This document shows, in pieces, positions 9,092 to 17,846 of a stretch of 46,920 nt of DNA. The notes beneath the pieces are model-generated. The model was given only the letters and a program-made list of their open reading frames with translations, was not told the origin of the DNA and searched no databases. The stretch is from Myxococcales bacterium. Its GTDB lineage: Bacteria; Myxococcota; Polyangia; Polyangiales; Polyangiaceae. Every line of letters begins with the position of its first letter. The stretch's first letter is position 1. A program made the position numbers and the translations under genes. Where the stretch lies: contig PLXW01000015.1 in the NCBI GenBank assembly GCA_003151595.1, positions 4,871 through 51,790 on the forward strand. The letters run 5' to 3'.

Positions 9092-9109
9092 GGTCATGAG
9101 CATATGACC
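9092..9109 (-). promoter_or_regulatory. Inverted repeat at the antitoxin start, putative operator
   Basis: GGTCAT at 9092-9097 and ATGACC at 9104-9109 form a perfect 6-bp inverted repeat with a 6-bp spacer. It sits directly at the antitoxin start codons. Phd-type antitoxins autorepress through such palindromes, so this is the likely operator. Confidence 0.55.
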
Positions 9110-9201
9110 AGAAACACCCACACGCAACGAAGCGGGCGGAGTCGTCGTGGGGATACCAAACGGCGAAGGGGCCGAGCGCGAAGCCCGGCCCCTCCTGGGA
9201 A

Positions 9202-9227
9202 TGTCACTCGCCTTCTCGCGAGTGACA
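9202..9227 (-). terminator. Hairpin terminator after the aldehyde dehydrogenase fragment
   Basis: TGTCACTCG (9202-9210) and its perfect complement CGAGTGACA (9219-9227) form a 9-bp stem with an 8-nt loop, just after the stop at 9235. A second GC-rich stem pairs 9167-9173 with 9187-9193. There is no long T-run, so the termination mode is uncertain. Confidence 0.55.
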
Positions 9228-9234
9228 GCGACGC

Positions 9235-9547
9235 TCAGGCCTCTTGGTACCCCACCACGGCCTTGGTCTCGAGGAACTCCTCGAGCCCCTTCGCGCCCCA
9301 CTCCCGGCCGTTGCCGGACTGGCGGTACCCGCCGAAGGGCGCGGTGAAGTCGATGCCCGCGCCGTTGAGGTGGACCATGCCCGTGCGAAGGCGCGCGGCG
9401 ACGCGGCGCGCGTCCGCGATGGTGCGGCCGGAGACGTAGCCGGAGAGACCGTAGGGCGTGTCGTTCGCGATGCGAACGGCCTCCTCTTCGGTCTCGTACG
9501 GGATCATGACGAGCACCGGGCCGAAGATCTCTTCGCGCGCGATCAGC
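9235..9547 (-). pseudogene. Aldehyde dehydrogenase, C-terminal fragment
   Basis: About 104 codons match the C-terminal end of NAD(P)-dependent aldehyde dehydrogenases: [21 protein letters not shown], then [14 protein letters not shown] and an ending [11 protein letters not shown]. The first three quarters, including the cofactor-binding region and the catalytic Cys, are missing. Homology stops sharply near 9547. There the DNA turns into a motif that also follows tRNA scar 3 (see 9546-9580). The open frame runs on to 9855, but that part is unrelated. This is a rearrangement breakpoint. Confidence 0.85.
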
Positions 9548-9580
9548 GCGCGGCGATACCGGCGCGCGGACCGGCGTCGG
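9546..9580 (+). repeat. Scar-flank motif at the aldehyde dehydrogenase breakpoint
   Basis: The sequence GCGCGGCGATACCGGCGCGC and the following CCGGCGTCGG recur at 11285-11315 downstream of tRNA scar 3. A shorter form (CGCGGCGATA) occurs after degenerate scar 4 at 22101-22110. It is therefore probably host DNA originally lying downstream of the tRNA gene and copied with it. The rest of 9581-9757 shows no gene. Confidence 0.6.
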
Positions 9581-9757
9581 GGCTCGTCAACGTCCCGTCG
9601 GACGCCTATTCTTGCAGGCCTTCCTGGGGCAGCGTACGGTTGTCCGTTGGTCGACCTTGGGAGCGACGTCGATACGGCAGCGACACGACACAATGAGGAT
9701 CTGTCTCTTCGGTGTGACTGACTCCGTGCCGGCGGGCGCGCAGGGGAAGGGAACACG

Positions 9758-10399
9758 ATGAGGGCGATTCTTCCGGTCGCGATGCTCCTCGCGGCGCTCA
9801 CAGCGTGCGACGGCGACCGCCCCTCGGGCCGCGCAAGCGCGGGCGCGTCGGTCACCTCGGCGGCGCCATCGCCTTCGCCCGCGCCGGCATCTTCGCGAAC
9901 GCTCTACACGTTCGATGGGATCGGGAGAGCGCTGACAGGGCGCCTCGACATTGTGGTTCGATCGCCCTCGGGCCAGGTGCTTCGAACGGAATCGATCACG
10001 CTCCCCGAGGGGCCGGCGAACACGCCGAACACGATCTTCCTCCACACGCTGACGGCGTCGTGGCAAGGGGTGTGCGGCGCGCTGACGTTGTGCGGGCAGG
10101 TTACGGCGACGAACGACTACGCGCAGGCAGTGACAGGCCTTCAGGTCATCATCGACAACACGACGCCGTCGAGCGTGACGGCGGTGGGGGCGCCTTGGGT
10201 GTACGGCGACTTGGCTACGGGGGCGACGTCCGCGGCGGTAACGTGGGTGTTCAGCGATCCGACGAGCACGGATTTCGTGTTTCGGGGACATGTGGCGGGG
10301 ACGGTGGGGGGCGCGGGAGATGCGGGCGTTCCAAGCGACGCGGGCTGCACGCCGTGCGTGCTTGGCGCGGCGGCCGTCGGGTCCTGTTGCACCCAGTAG
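9758..10399 (+). CDS. Lipoprotein of unknown function
   Basis: The 213-residue protein has a short N-region, a hydrophobic core and a lipobox LTAC with Cys17, followed by a Ser/Pro/Ala-rich linker. The body (about 48-185) is predicted beta-rich, with Thr/Val-rich strands like other small myxobacterial surface proteins, and the end is Cys/Gly-rich. It lies 26 bp upstream of the jelly-roll gene on the same strand, so the two are probably co-transcribed. I cannot assign a family. Confidence 0.75.
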   Translation: MRAILPVAMLLAALTACDGDRPSGRASAGASVTSAAPSPSPAPASSRTLYTFDGIGRALTGRLDIVVRSPSGQVLRTESITLPEGPANTPNTIFLHTLTASWQGVCGALTLCGQVTATNDYAQAVTGLQVIIDNTTPSSVTAVGAPWVYGDLATGATSAAVTWVFSDPTSTDFVFRGHVAGTVGGAGDAGVPSDAGCTPCVLGAAAVGSCCTQ

Positions 10400-10425
10400 T
10401 TGCCAGCTTCAAAGGAGGGTCGAAT

Positions 10426-11052
10426 ATGAAGCTCAGGTTCGTCATCGTAGATCTCGAGATCGCGCCTCACATCAAGCGGCGCTTGGTCCGCGCGGGGATC
10501 GCCGCCGGCGTCCTCACGTTCGGCGTGGTCGCGTTCGCGGCGACGCCGCTTCACACCTGGAGCAACGGGGACACTCTCCAGGCGACCGATCTCAACGGCA
10601 ATTTCGCGAATCTACAGTCGCAGATTCTGAGCCCCTCCTTCTTCTACGCGCAGCAAACTGGCGGGGTCGGCGTCGCGTCGGGGACCGGTGTGCCCTTCAA
10701 CTTCCCGACGCTGGCAGCGGGCTTCGCCAACGCGGGCGGAACAGCGTTCACGATCCCCGCCACGGGCGTCTATGTCGTCGACTTCATGTTCATGGAGTCC
10801 GGCGGCGGCCCGAGCCCGACGCTGGTCGAGGGCACCATCAACGGCACGGCGATGCCGGCGCTCCTGTTCCAGTTCAACCCGCCGACCGGCGCCGTCGATG
10901 CCCCGACGACCGGGCATTTCGTCTACCAGTTCACCGCGGGCGACAGCCTGTCCCTCACCAACGGGGGGGCCACGATGTTCTTCTACGGCATTCACTCCGC
11001 TGCAAACGCCACGATGCCGACGTCGACCATCTCCATCGTTCGCATCCAGTGA
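10426..11052 (+). CDS. Exported C1q/BclA-like jelly-roll protein
   Basis: The start ATG 10426 follows a strong ribosome-binding site AAAGGAGG (10411-10418). The 208-residue protein has a basic N-terminus and a membrane segment or signal peptide at about 23-41 (AAGVLTFGVVAFAA). A short motif NGDTLQATDLNGNFANL follows, common in exported myxobacterial proteins. Residues about 80-208 resemble the C1q/TNF-like trimeric jelly roll seen at the C-terminus of BclA: FTIPATGVYVVDF, then GDSLSLTNGG and a final SIVRIQ. The likely role is a surface or matrix protein. The family call is by pattern, not by search. Confidence 0.7.
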   Translation: MKLRFVIVDLEIAPHIKRRLVRAGIAAGVLTFGVVAFAATPLHTWSNGDTLQATDLNGNFANLQSQILSPSFFYAQQTGGVGVASGTGVPFNFPTLAAGFANAGGTAFTIPATGVYVVDFMFMESGGGPSPTLVEGTINGTAMPALLFQFNPPTGAVDAPTTGHFVYQFTAGDSLSLTNGGATMFFYGIHSAANATMPTSTISIVRIQ

Positions 11053-11213
11053 CGGCGCGCCTGGCCTACCGCGCGCGCACGCCGGAGAAGTCGTAGCCAC
11101 CGGCGAAGACCGCCATGCGGCGGAGCAGGCGGCGGAATCGCCGAAGTCCGCCAGCGCCGGGTACAGCTCCGGTTACAGACGCGACGCCGACCGCGAAAAA
11201 CAAGCCTCTCCGT

Positions 11214-11225
11214 GCATGTACATGC
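11214..11225 (+). promoter_or_regulatory. Perfect 12-bp palindrome beside tRNA scar 3
   Basis: GCATGTACATGC is a perfect palindrome ending one base before the tRNA-derived core at 11227. Its position is suitable for a recombinase-arm or accessory-factor site. No similar palindrome stands beside the other scars. Confidence 0.35.
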
Positions 11226-11226
11226 G

Positions 11227-11269
11227 CTCCGGAGCCGTAGGTCAGAGGTTCGAATCCTCTGTGGCGCGC
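11227..11269 (+). repeat. tRNA-Arg(CCG)-like 3' half, scar 3, with host flank
   Basis: The core from CTCCGGA through the T-arm to GTGGCGCGC is identical to scars 1 and 2, but the CCA end is replaced by CT. The following TGAACGCCCC recurs after scar 4, and the GCGCGGCGATACC motif at 11285 recurs at 9546. The upstream 70 bases do not form a tRNA 5' half. The surrounding 11053-11469 holds no convincing gene; open frames reading through the scar are artefacts. Confidence 0.85.
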
Positions 11270-11469
11270 TGAACGCCCCTCATCGCGCGGCGATACCGGC
11301 GCGCTGCCGGCGTCGGACTCCGTCGCGGTACGGTCGTACCGCTCCCTCGTCCTCCTGGGCAGCGCTTGGTCTCGCCACGCGCTGAGGAGCGTTCACTCCT
11401 TCATGCAGCTCAGCGAGAATCTACTGCGCGGAAGACGATCGCGTAACGTAGTGAAGATGCCTCCCGGGC

Positions 11470-11946
11470 TCAGGGAGTGCAGGCCGTGCTCGCGAAATCG
11501 GAGCAGCTCACGGTCGGGGGGGCACCCGACGAATCATAGTAGCAGGTCGTCACGCCGGAACCCGTGCAGCAGAGGCTCACGTTCGCCGTCGGGCACCTTG
11601 GGACCAACGTTCCAGACCCGTTGCCCCCGTTGCATAGGTTCAGATCCGAGTTCTGACACTCTTGCCCATCCGCCTTGAGGCAGAAGCCGTTTGCGGAGCC
11701 ATCCGCGAGCGTGGACGCAGGGCACTGCGGAACGGCGCCGCCGGAGCTGCTTCCACTCGAGCTCCCCGAGCTGCTTCCACTCGAGCTCCCCGAGCTGCTT
11801 CCACTCGAGCTCCCCGAGCTGCTGCCGCTCCCGCTTCCACCCCCATCGCCGCCTCCGCTGGGCGTGTTTGACGACGACGAGCAAGCGACGCCCGCCGCGA
11901 CCGCGGCGACGATGCACCCGAGACCCAAGACCGACTTTGTTCGCAT
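11470..11946 (-). CDS. Lipoprotein with Ser/Gly repeat linker
   Basis: The start ATG 11946 has a good upstream GGAGG at about 11957-11961. The 158-residue protein has a lipobox VAAGVAC with Cys22, then a Gly/Ser linker of about 45 residues built from repeated GSSSGSSS units. A compact C-terminal domain of about 90 residues with eight or nine Cys residues (CPAST, FCLKADGQECQ, LCCTGSG, TTCYYD) follows and is probably disulfide-bonded. The protein is expected on the outer membrane surface. Function is unknown. Confidence 0.8.
   Translation of the reverse strand: MRTKSVLGLGCIVAAVAAGVACSSSSNTPSGGGDGGGSGSGSSSGSSSGSSSGSSSGSSSGSSSGSSSGGAVPQCPASTLADGSANGFCLKADGQECQNSDLNLCNGGNGSGTLVPRCPTANVSLCCTGSGVTTCYYDSSGAPPTVSCSDFASTACTP
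11744..11826 (-). repeat. In-frame 24-bp tandem repeat in the lipoprotein linker
   Basis: Three perfect 24-bp units (11744-11767, 11768-11791, 11792-11815) and a partial fourth encode the Ser/Gly linker. The unit is eight codons, so slippage changes linker length without breaking the frame. Confidence 0.9.
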
Positions 11947-12042
11947 TTGGCTCTTTCCTCCCAGATGGATTCGGCAAAGGCGCCGCCGAGGCCGTGCGGG
12001 AGAGCACGCCTCACTCGTCGACACGCGCGCGCGCGCTTCGTC

Positions 12043-12936
12043 TCAACGAATCGACACGGGCGCACGCAACGGCTCGAGCAGCGCGGCGAGGCTGATCTCG
12101 AGCTTGCTGCGCACGACCGCGAGGAGGCTCTCCAGCTCCGTCGGGGTCGCGCGCAGGCGATCGCCGAGGAGGCGCAGCGTCTCTTCGAGGAGCCGCTCGC
12201 GCGCGCGGATCATCCGGCGCCCCACGGTCGCGCGAGAGAGGCCGAGCGCGTCGCCGATGCGGTCGAGATTCAACCCGTCGACGAAGAATAGGCGCATGAC
12301 GCTCCGCTCCTCGGGCGTGAGGGCGTCGAAGGCGTCGCGAAACGCGGAGCTGAAAGTGTTGCCGTAGCGGCGCTGAATCACGGAGAGCTCGGGGTCGATC
12401 GCCGGGAGCGAAGCGGGAGGCACGGCTTCGTGCACCGCCGCGCGTGTCGCCTCGTCGCGCCGCAGGTTCTGCGCGGTGCGCGTCGCGGCGACGTGGAGCC
12501 ACCCGCCGAGCGGGCCTCGACCGCCGTACTCGGCGATCTTGGTGCGCTTGCCGTCGTCCGCGACGAAGAGGCGCCGTCGGATGGCCTGCACGGCTTCGTC
12601 GGCGATGGTGTACTCGACGCCGCATCGCGCGAGGACGGAGACCAGGTCGCCGAGGTGATGGCGCTCCAACGCCGCGATCGCCTTGTCGTCGCCCGCCGCG
12701 CACGCACACGCGAGGTACAGGTCGGCGGCGTGAAGATCCGAGAGCCGTGACGCGGGGCCGCTCGGCGCCCGCTCGGCGACGTAGCGCACGTACGCTTCGG
12801 CGGGCACTACGAGGTCCGGCCATGCGGCGCGCCCCTCGGCCAGCATGCGCGGAAGGGCGCCCTCGGCGTCGTCCGACAGCGATGCGTTCCCGCGCGCCGC
12901 AGCGAAGATCTTCGCGAGATCGCGTCCCCCGTGCAC
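12043..12936 (-). CDS. Sigma-70 family factor, Myxococcales type
   Basis: The 297-residue protein starts at GTG 12936. It has a long N-terminal part with no clear function, a degenerate region 2 (about 95-170) and a clear region 4 (about 205-265): LTPEERSVMRLFFVDGLNLDRIGDALGLSRATVGRR, split here by motif, where the last 20 residues form the HTH. Length and pattern fit the myxobacterial sigma family described as TIGR03001, which lies next to kinase genes. It is divergent from the kinase gene at 13009, with 72 bp between the starts, so the two are likely co-regulated. Confidence 0.85.
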   Translation of the reverse strand: MHGGRDLAKIFAAARGNASLSDDAEGALPRMLAEGRAAWPDLVVPAEAYVRYVAERAPSGPASRLSDLHAADLYLACACAAGDDKAIAALERHHLGDLVSVLARCGVEYTIADEAVQAIRRRLFVADDGKRTKIAEYGGRGPLGGWLHVAATRTAQNLRRDEATRAAVHEAVPPASLPAIDPELSVIQRRYGNTFSSAFRDAFDALTPEERSVMRLFFVDGLNLDRIGDALGLSRATVGRRMIRARERLLEETLRLLGDRLRATPTELESLLAVVRSKLEISLAALLEPLRAPVSIR

Positions 12937-13008
12937 GCCGGAACTCTAACCCAAAGCGTGGTAGGCGTGAGACGGACGCGGCGCAGTGAAGCGCGGTGGG
13001 TGCGGGGG

Positions 13009-15771
13009 ATGAACGACTGCCTTGACGACGACGCCATCGCCAACCTGAGGGCGGGCGTGCTCGACGACGACGAACGCGCGGCGGTGACCGCGCATCTCGA
13101 CGGCTGCGGGGCGTGCCACGCGCTCGTCGCCGACGCGGCGCGCGCGCGTCCGCCCATCGTCGCGGAGCTGCCGGCGCCGCGGATACCGGGGGCCGCGCTC
13201 GGCCGCTATCTCATTCTCGAGACGGTGGGAGCGGGCGCAATGGGGGTCGTCTACGCGGCATACGATCCGGAGCTGCGGCGCAAGGTCGCGCTCAAGCTGC
13301 TGCGCAACGATCCGTTCGCGAAAGGCTCGTCCAGCGCGCAGCGCCCGCGGCTCCTGCGTGAAGCGCAGTCGCTCGCGAAGCTCTCCCATCCGAACGTCAT
13401 CACGCTCTTCGACGTCGGCGTCATCGACGACGAGGTGTTCCTGGCGATGGAGCTCGTCGAAGAGGGGACGCTCGGCGACTGGCTTCGAGCGTCGAAGCGA
13501 ACGTGGCGCGCCGTCCTCGAGATGATGCGACAGGCGGGCGAGGGGCTCGCGGCGGCGCACGCGGCGGGGCTCGTGCACCGCGACTTCAAACCGGAGAACG
13601 TCCTCGTCGGGGCGGACGGTCGCGCGAAGGTCACCGACTTCGGGCTGGCGCGCGAGCACGCGCTCGCAGGGAACGACGTTGCGCCTTCCGTCGACACCGT
13701 GGGGTCGCTCGACGCGGTGACGGGAGAGTCGAAGCTGACGCTCACCGGGGCGGTCCTCGGGACGCCGGCGTACATGGCTCCGGAGCTCGGTCGAGGAGGC
13801 GTCGCCGACGCGCGGTCCGATCAGTTCGCGTTCTGCGCGACGCTGTACGAAGCGCTGTACGGCGAGCGCCCGTTCGCCGGAACCGATGCAGCGTCGCTCG
13901 CGTCGGACATCGCGCGCCACGCCGTGCGCAGCGCACCTTCGAGCATGCGCGTCCCCGCGTGGATCCGGACGCTCGTCACGCGCGGCCTCCGCGCCGATCC
14001 CGACGAGCGCTTCCCCTCGATGCGCGCGCTCCTCGACGCGCTGGCGAAGGGACCGCTCCTCTCACCGCGCCGCGTGGGCGTTGCGATCGTCGCGTGCACC
14101 TTGCTCGGTCTCGGCGGCGCGCTCGCGTCGGCTCGGTTGCAAGCTCCGGCCGCGTGCACCGGCGACGACGCGGCGTGGGGCGACGTCTTCAGCGCGGCCG
14201 ACCTAGAGGCGATCCATCGCGTGTTCACCGCGACGCATCTGCCGTCGGCCGACGAGTCGTTCGCGTCGGCGCAGCGTGACCTCGACGCACGGAGGAGCGC
14301 GTGGACGGCGATGCGCCATGAGGCGTGCATGGGGCGCGTGCAAGGAACCCAGTCGGAGGCGATGCTCGACCTTCGCATGGTGTGCTTCGAGTCGCGCCGC
14401 AGGGAGACCGCGGTGCTGGTCGCGGTTCTCTCGACGGCCGACGCGAAGACCGTGACGAGCGCGCGGGCGGCGATCGACGCGCTGCCGTCCGTCGCATCGT
14501 GCGCAGAGACGCAGGAGCTGACGGCGATGGATCCGCCGCCGAAGGATCCTGCGAAGCGCGCCGAGCTCACGCGCCTCGAAGGCGAGGTGACGCGCGTCGT
14601 CGCGCTCGAGACGGCGTCGCGCTGGACGGAGGCGACCGCGGTGCTCGACGCGCTCCTCCCCGCGGCGCAGGCCCTCGACTATCGCCCGATGCAAGCGCGC
14701 GCCGCGTACGCGCGCGGCATGAGCCGCGTCCACACCGTCGCCGGCAAAGAGGACCTCAACGAAGCGAGCCTCCTCGCGCTGAACGCGCACGACGACGCGA
14801 CGCTCGCCGATGCCTGGATCGCGCTCGCGCGCACCTGTTACCCGATCGCGCCGAAGGAAGGCGTCATGTGGACGCGCTACGCCGAGGCGGCGCTCGCGCG
14901 CCTGGGTGGAGACGAATCGCGCGAGGTGCATCGGCTGAAATGGCTCGCGATGAACCTCGAGATCGACGGGCGGCTCGAAGAGGCCGAGGTGTACGCGCGG
15001 CGAGACGTCGCGCTCGCGACGAAGCTCTACGGTCCCGACGACCCGCGCGTCATCACGCCCAACGAGGTCGTCGACAACGTCCTCGTGGCGGAGGATCACC
15101 TGGACGAAGCGCTCCTCGTCGAGCGCCGTGTCCTCGCCGGGCGCGCGCGAGTCGACGGCCCCGAGAGCCCCAGCCTGCTCGTGAGCTCGCTGAACGAGGG
15201 GGAGATTCTCGATCTCATGGCTCGCCCCGACGAGGCGCTCGCGATCTACCGCCGCGTGCTCGCCAAGTGGGAGGCAGGCCCCTACGGAAGCTGGGCGCAC
15301 GCCATCGTCGGAGCTGCGCTCCGGCACCGGGGCCTCTATGGCGAGGCGCTCGCCGAGGACCAGCACGCGCTCGAGTTGGCGAAGAAGGAGGACGCGAGCA
15401 ACAAGGACCTGACGTCGCGTCCCTTCACGGGCATCGGGCTCGACGAGCTCGCGCTTGGACGTCCACGGGAAGCGTTGCCGTCGCTCGAGGCGGCGGTGGC
15501 GACTGCCTACGGGGACGAAGACTTCACCGAGGAGGCCCTACTGGGTCTCGCGCAGGCGGTCTGGGATTCGGGCGGCGACAAGGCTCGCGCGCACCAGACC
15601 GCTGCGATCGCACGGGAGAAGGTGCGGGAGCGGGCCGAGAAGTTCGGCGGGCGTTTCAGGCGGCAGCTGGATGCGGTCGATGCGTGGGCGGAGCGGCACC
15701 CCAGCTCCCCCGTCACGGGAGCACCGGCCTCCACGACAGCGCGGAAACTGGTTGCTCAGGCTCCCCAGTAA
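13009..15771 (+). CDS. Zinc-finger / Ser-Thr kinase / TPR protein
   Basis: The 920-residue protein starts at ATG 13009. Residues 25-40 carry an anti-sigma-like zinc finger (His29, Cys33, Cys36). A complete kinase domain follows at about 68-340: GAGAMG loop, VALKLL lysine, HRDFKPEN with His190 and Asp192, DFGLA, GTPAYMAPE. One membrane segment follows (about 354-374, VACTLLGLGGALASARL). The C-terminal 450 residues are TPR-like helices. The zinc finger beside a divergently encoded sigma factor suggests it controls that factor, but this is inferred. An upstream in-frame ATG at 12931 would overlap the sigma gene start and is less likely. Confidence 0.92.
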   Translation: MNDCLDDDAIANLRAGVLDDDERAAVTAHLDGCGACHALVADAARARPPIVAELPAPRIPGAALGRYLILETVGAGAMGVVYAAYDPELRRKVALKLLRNDPFAKGSSSAQRPRLLREAQSLAKLSHPNVITLFDVGVIDDEVFLAMELVEEGTLGDWLRASKRTWRAVLEMMRQAGEGLAAAHAAGLVHRDFKPENVLVGADGRAKVTDFGLAREHALAGNDVAPSVDTVGSLDAVTGESKLTLTGAVLGTPAYMAPELGRGGVADARSDQFAFCATLYEALYGERPFAGTDAASLASDIARHAVRSAPSSMRVPAWIRTLVTRGLRADPDERFPSMRALLDALAKGPLLSPRRVGVAIVACTLLGLGGALASARLQAPAACTGDDAAWGDVFSAADLEAIHRVFTATHLPSADESFASAQRDLDARRSAWTAMRHEACMGRVQGTQSEAMLDLRMVCFESRRRETAVLVAVLSTADAKTVTSARAAIDALPSVASCAETQELTAMDPPPKDPAKRAELTRLEGEVTRVVALETASRWTEATAVLDALLPAAQALDYRPMQARAAYARGMSRVHTVAGKEDLNEASLLALNAHDDATLADAWIALARTCYPIAPKEGVMWTRYAEAALARLGGDESREVHRLKWLAMNLEIDGRLEEAEVYARRDVALATKLYGPDDPRVITPNEVVDNVLVAEDHLDEALLVERRVLAGRARVDGPESPSLLVSSLNEGEILDLMARPDEALAIYRRVLAKWEAGPYGSWAHAIVGAALRHRGLYGEALAEDQHALELAKKEDASNKDLTSRPFTGIGLDELALGRPREALPSLEAAVATAYGDEDFTEEALLGLAQAVWDSGGDKARAHQTAAIAREKVRERAEKFGGRFRRQLDAVDAWAERHPSSPVTGAPASTTARKLVAQAPQ

Positions 15772-15784
15772 GAACCATCGCCCG

Positions 15785-15807
15785 CCCCCCGTGGAGAAGG
15801 GGGCGCT
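15785..15807. terminator. Hairpin between convergent genes
   Basis: CGCCCCC (15785-15791) pairs with GGGGGCG (15801-15807) over a 9-nt loop, followed by CTTTCC. It lies between the kinase stop at 15771 and the convergent MFS remnant, so it could stop transcription from both sides. Confidence 0.6.
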
Positions 15808-15830
15808 TTCCAGGGCGAGCTCGTTCGACT

Positions 15831-16640
15831 CTAGGACGAACGGTCACGCGATGTGCCGCCCCACTCGATCGGCGCCACGCGAGGGATGATCAGACCCCAC
15901 GCCACCGTGCCCATCAAGGCCACGGCCGCTGCGACCAGGAACGGCCAGAAAAACTGTCCCGTGCGATCGACGACGTATCCGGTCACGATCGGAGCGATGA
16001 CCCCGGCGAGATTGGCGACGCAGTTCTGCACGCCCATCCACTTGCCTGCGGCGCGCGGGCCCGCGAGCGTCTGGCCGACGGCATAGAGGTTCGGGCTCCC
16101 CAAACCAAAGCCCACGGCTGTGCAGAACAAACACGCGACGGCCACCGAGGTACTCCCAATCGCGGCCACGGCGAGGCTAGAGGACACGATGACCGAGCCG
16201 GCGATGAGCGCGGTCTTGCGTACCCGGGTGATGCTCGCACCTGCACGAATGGAGCGATCGCTCACGATTCCGGTCACGAAGGAGATCACCGCGAGAGCAC
16301 GTAGATCAGCCCGCCGAGGGTCGCCATGCGCGACATCGTCAAGCCGCGCGACTTCACGAGGTAGAGCGGCAGCCAGGAGATGACGAAGTAGAACCCGTAG
16401 CTGCTGCAAAAAATGGCCGAGGCTCGCGCCTAGCGCTTCGCGGCGGCGCAGGATCGTGAAGAACGACGGCGCGTCGCCCGCGGACTGCGATCGAGCGCGA
16501 GATGAAGCGTCCTTCGTCGCCGTCCACCAGGGGACGAGCCAGAGGAACGACGCGAGCCCGAACGCGAGGAACGCACTCCGCCAACCACCCCGATCGCGGA
16601 AAAGCTCCTGCAGCGTTCGACTCGCGGACGCGAAGACGCG
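15831..16640 (-). pseudogene. MFS transporter, truncated and frameshifted
   Basis: The minus strand encodes about 270 residues of a major facilitator transporter, roughly the second half, including GWRSAFLAFGLASFLWLVPW and a C-terminal half with VGFGLGSPNLYAVGQ and QNCVANLAGVI. The first four or so membrane segments are missing; homology ends near 16640 against the lipoprotein gene at 16648. Between about 16294 and 16413 the true reading (CSSYGFYFVISWLPLYLV) is in another frame. It is entered at a run of six A/T bases (16408-16413) and left near 16294. Two compensating frameshifts plus truncation make it a decayed gene, although a sequencing error at the homopolymer is possible. Confidence 0.8.
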
Positions 16641-16647
16641 CGCTCCC

Positions 16648-17658
16648 TCAGGGCGATCGCGCCGGACACAAAATGGCAAGCCGCTGCCCGGTCGAGCAAG
16701 GGCTCGTGCCCACGATTGAGACGGTGAGCCATTGTCCGTCGGTCGTCAGCGACCCGCCGTTGACGGAGACCGGCCACGCGGGTGGGCTCCACAGATCGCC
16801 CCCGGGGGTGCAGGAATCGGAGGGCGAGCTCCCCTGTTTGCCGAGCGATTGTCCGCCTGAAATCGTCGCCGTCGCGGCGCTGGTCGGCGTGAGGTCGAGG
16901 GTGCCGGAGGCGACGGGGTTGGGCCCCCCTCCGAGCGTCATCGTGAGCTTGCCGTTCTGCTCCGCGAGCGTGACGGTCGTGTCGCCGCCCTCCGCTCCTC
17001 CTCCCGAGGTTCCGACGTCGTTGAGATAGGTCGAGCACCCCGTGTAGACGCCGGGCGGAGGGGTCGCCGTGGAGCCGCACGAGCAGACATCGCCCGCTGA
17101 GCAGGTGCAGTCGGTGGGAGCCTTCCCCGCAGCGGTGCATTCGAACACGGCGGCGATGGTGCCGGGGCCCTCGGATCCTTCGAGCGACATCTCGAGCGAG
17201 AGGAAGAAGCTGTCACCCGAGAAGGTGATCGATCCCCCTTCGACCGGCAGCGTCGCGTTCTCCTCGGGCGAGCTCGGCGCCGAGGCGGTGATCGTGGACG
17301 TGGGTACCGTCAACGTCTGGCCCGCCACGACCGTGGCCGACGCGCCGGAGATCGCGGTGAACTTGACGGGCGCGAGGGGGGACGTGGTGCCGTTGACCGT
17401 GGCTGTGATGACGCCACCGCTCGAAGTCAATGTGACGGTGGGGGAGGCAGCGATGGACACCAGGTCGAGCGATGCCTCGAGCTTCGGACTGAGCTGCATC
17501 AGGGCCGCGTTGCAGGAGGTCTCGACGCCGACGGGGAAGGAAAGCGCGGAGCTCAGGCTCTGGTTTGAAGTGGTCCTGGCGGTCCCCCCGCAGGCGGAGA
17601 CGAGGAGGGAGAAACAGGGGAGGGCGAGGAAGGAAGTGCGAGGCCAAAGGCGAGTCAT
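16648..17658 (-). CDS. Lipoprotein of unknown function
   Basis: The 336-residue protein starts at ATG 17658 (MTRLWPRTSF). It has a signal peptide and a lipobox LLVSAC near residue 24. The body is beta-rich with Ser/Thr/Val strands (TVTLTSSGGVITATVNG) and a small Cys cluster in the middle (CTCSAGDVCSCGS). A second Cys pair near the end may be disulfide-bonded. I recognise no family. It resembles other lipoproteins of this window in style, which suggests an abundant cell-surface repertoire. Confidence 0.75.
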   Translation of the reverse strand: MTRLWPRTSFLALPCFSLLVSACGGTARTTSNQSLSSALSFPVGVETSCNAALMQLSPKLEASLDLVSIAASPTVTLTSSGGVITATVNGTTSPLAPVKFTAISGASATVVAGQTLTVPTSTITASAPSSPEENATLPVEGGSITFSGDSFFLSLEMSLEGSEGPGTIAAVFECTAAGKAPTDCTCSAGDVCSCGSTATPPPGVYTGCSTYLNDVGTSGGGAEGGDTTVTLAEQNGKLTMTLGGGPNPVASGTLDLTPTSAATATISGGQSLGKQGSSPSDSCTPGGDLWSPPAWPVSVNGGSLTTDGQWLTVSIVGTSPCSTGQRLAILCPARSP

Positions 17659-17846
17659 GCCGTCCACCACAGCACGTGGCGCGCCAGGCGATTGACGGGG
17701 AATCTCGGCGAAAAACATCGGAGAGAACGTGCCAAGTTGCGCCGAGACGGGACGGGGGATCGCGCGCCGCTCTCGCCTCGGCGAGCGCCCTCTTGCTCAC
17801 CGGCCCACGGAGCCCGTCGCGCCGGTGGTTGGCCTCACCGCCCGGC

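Noticed and set aside
9548..9855. Extension of the aldehyde dehydrogenase fragment along its open frame
   Set aside because: Homology stops near 9547 and the extra sequence is Arg/Ser-rich, overlapping the opposite-strand lipoprotein signal.
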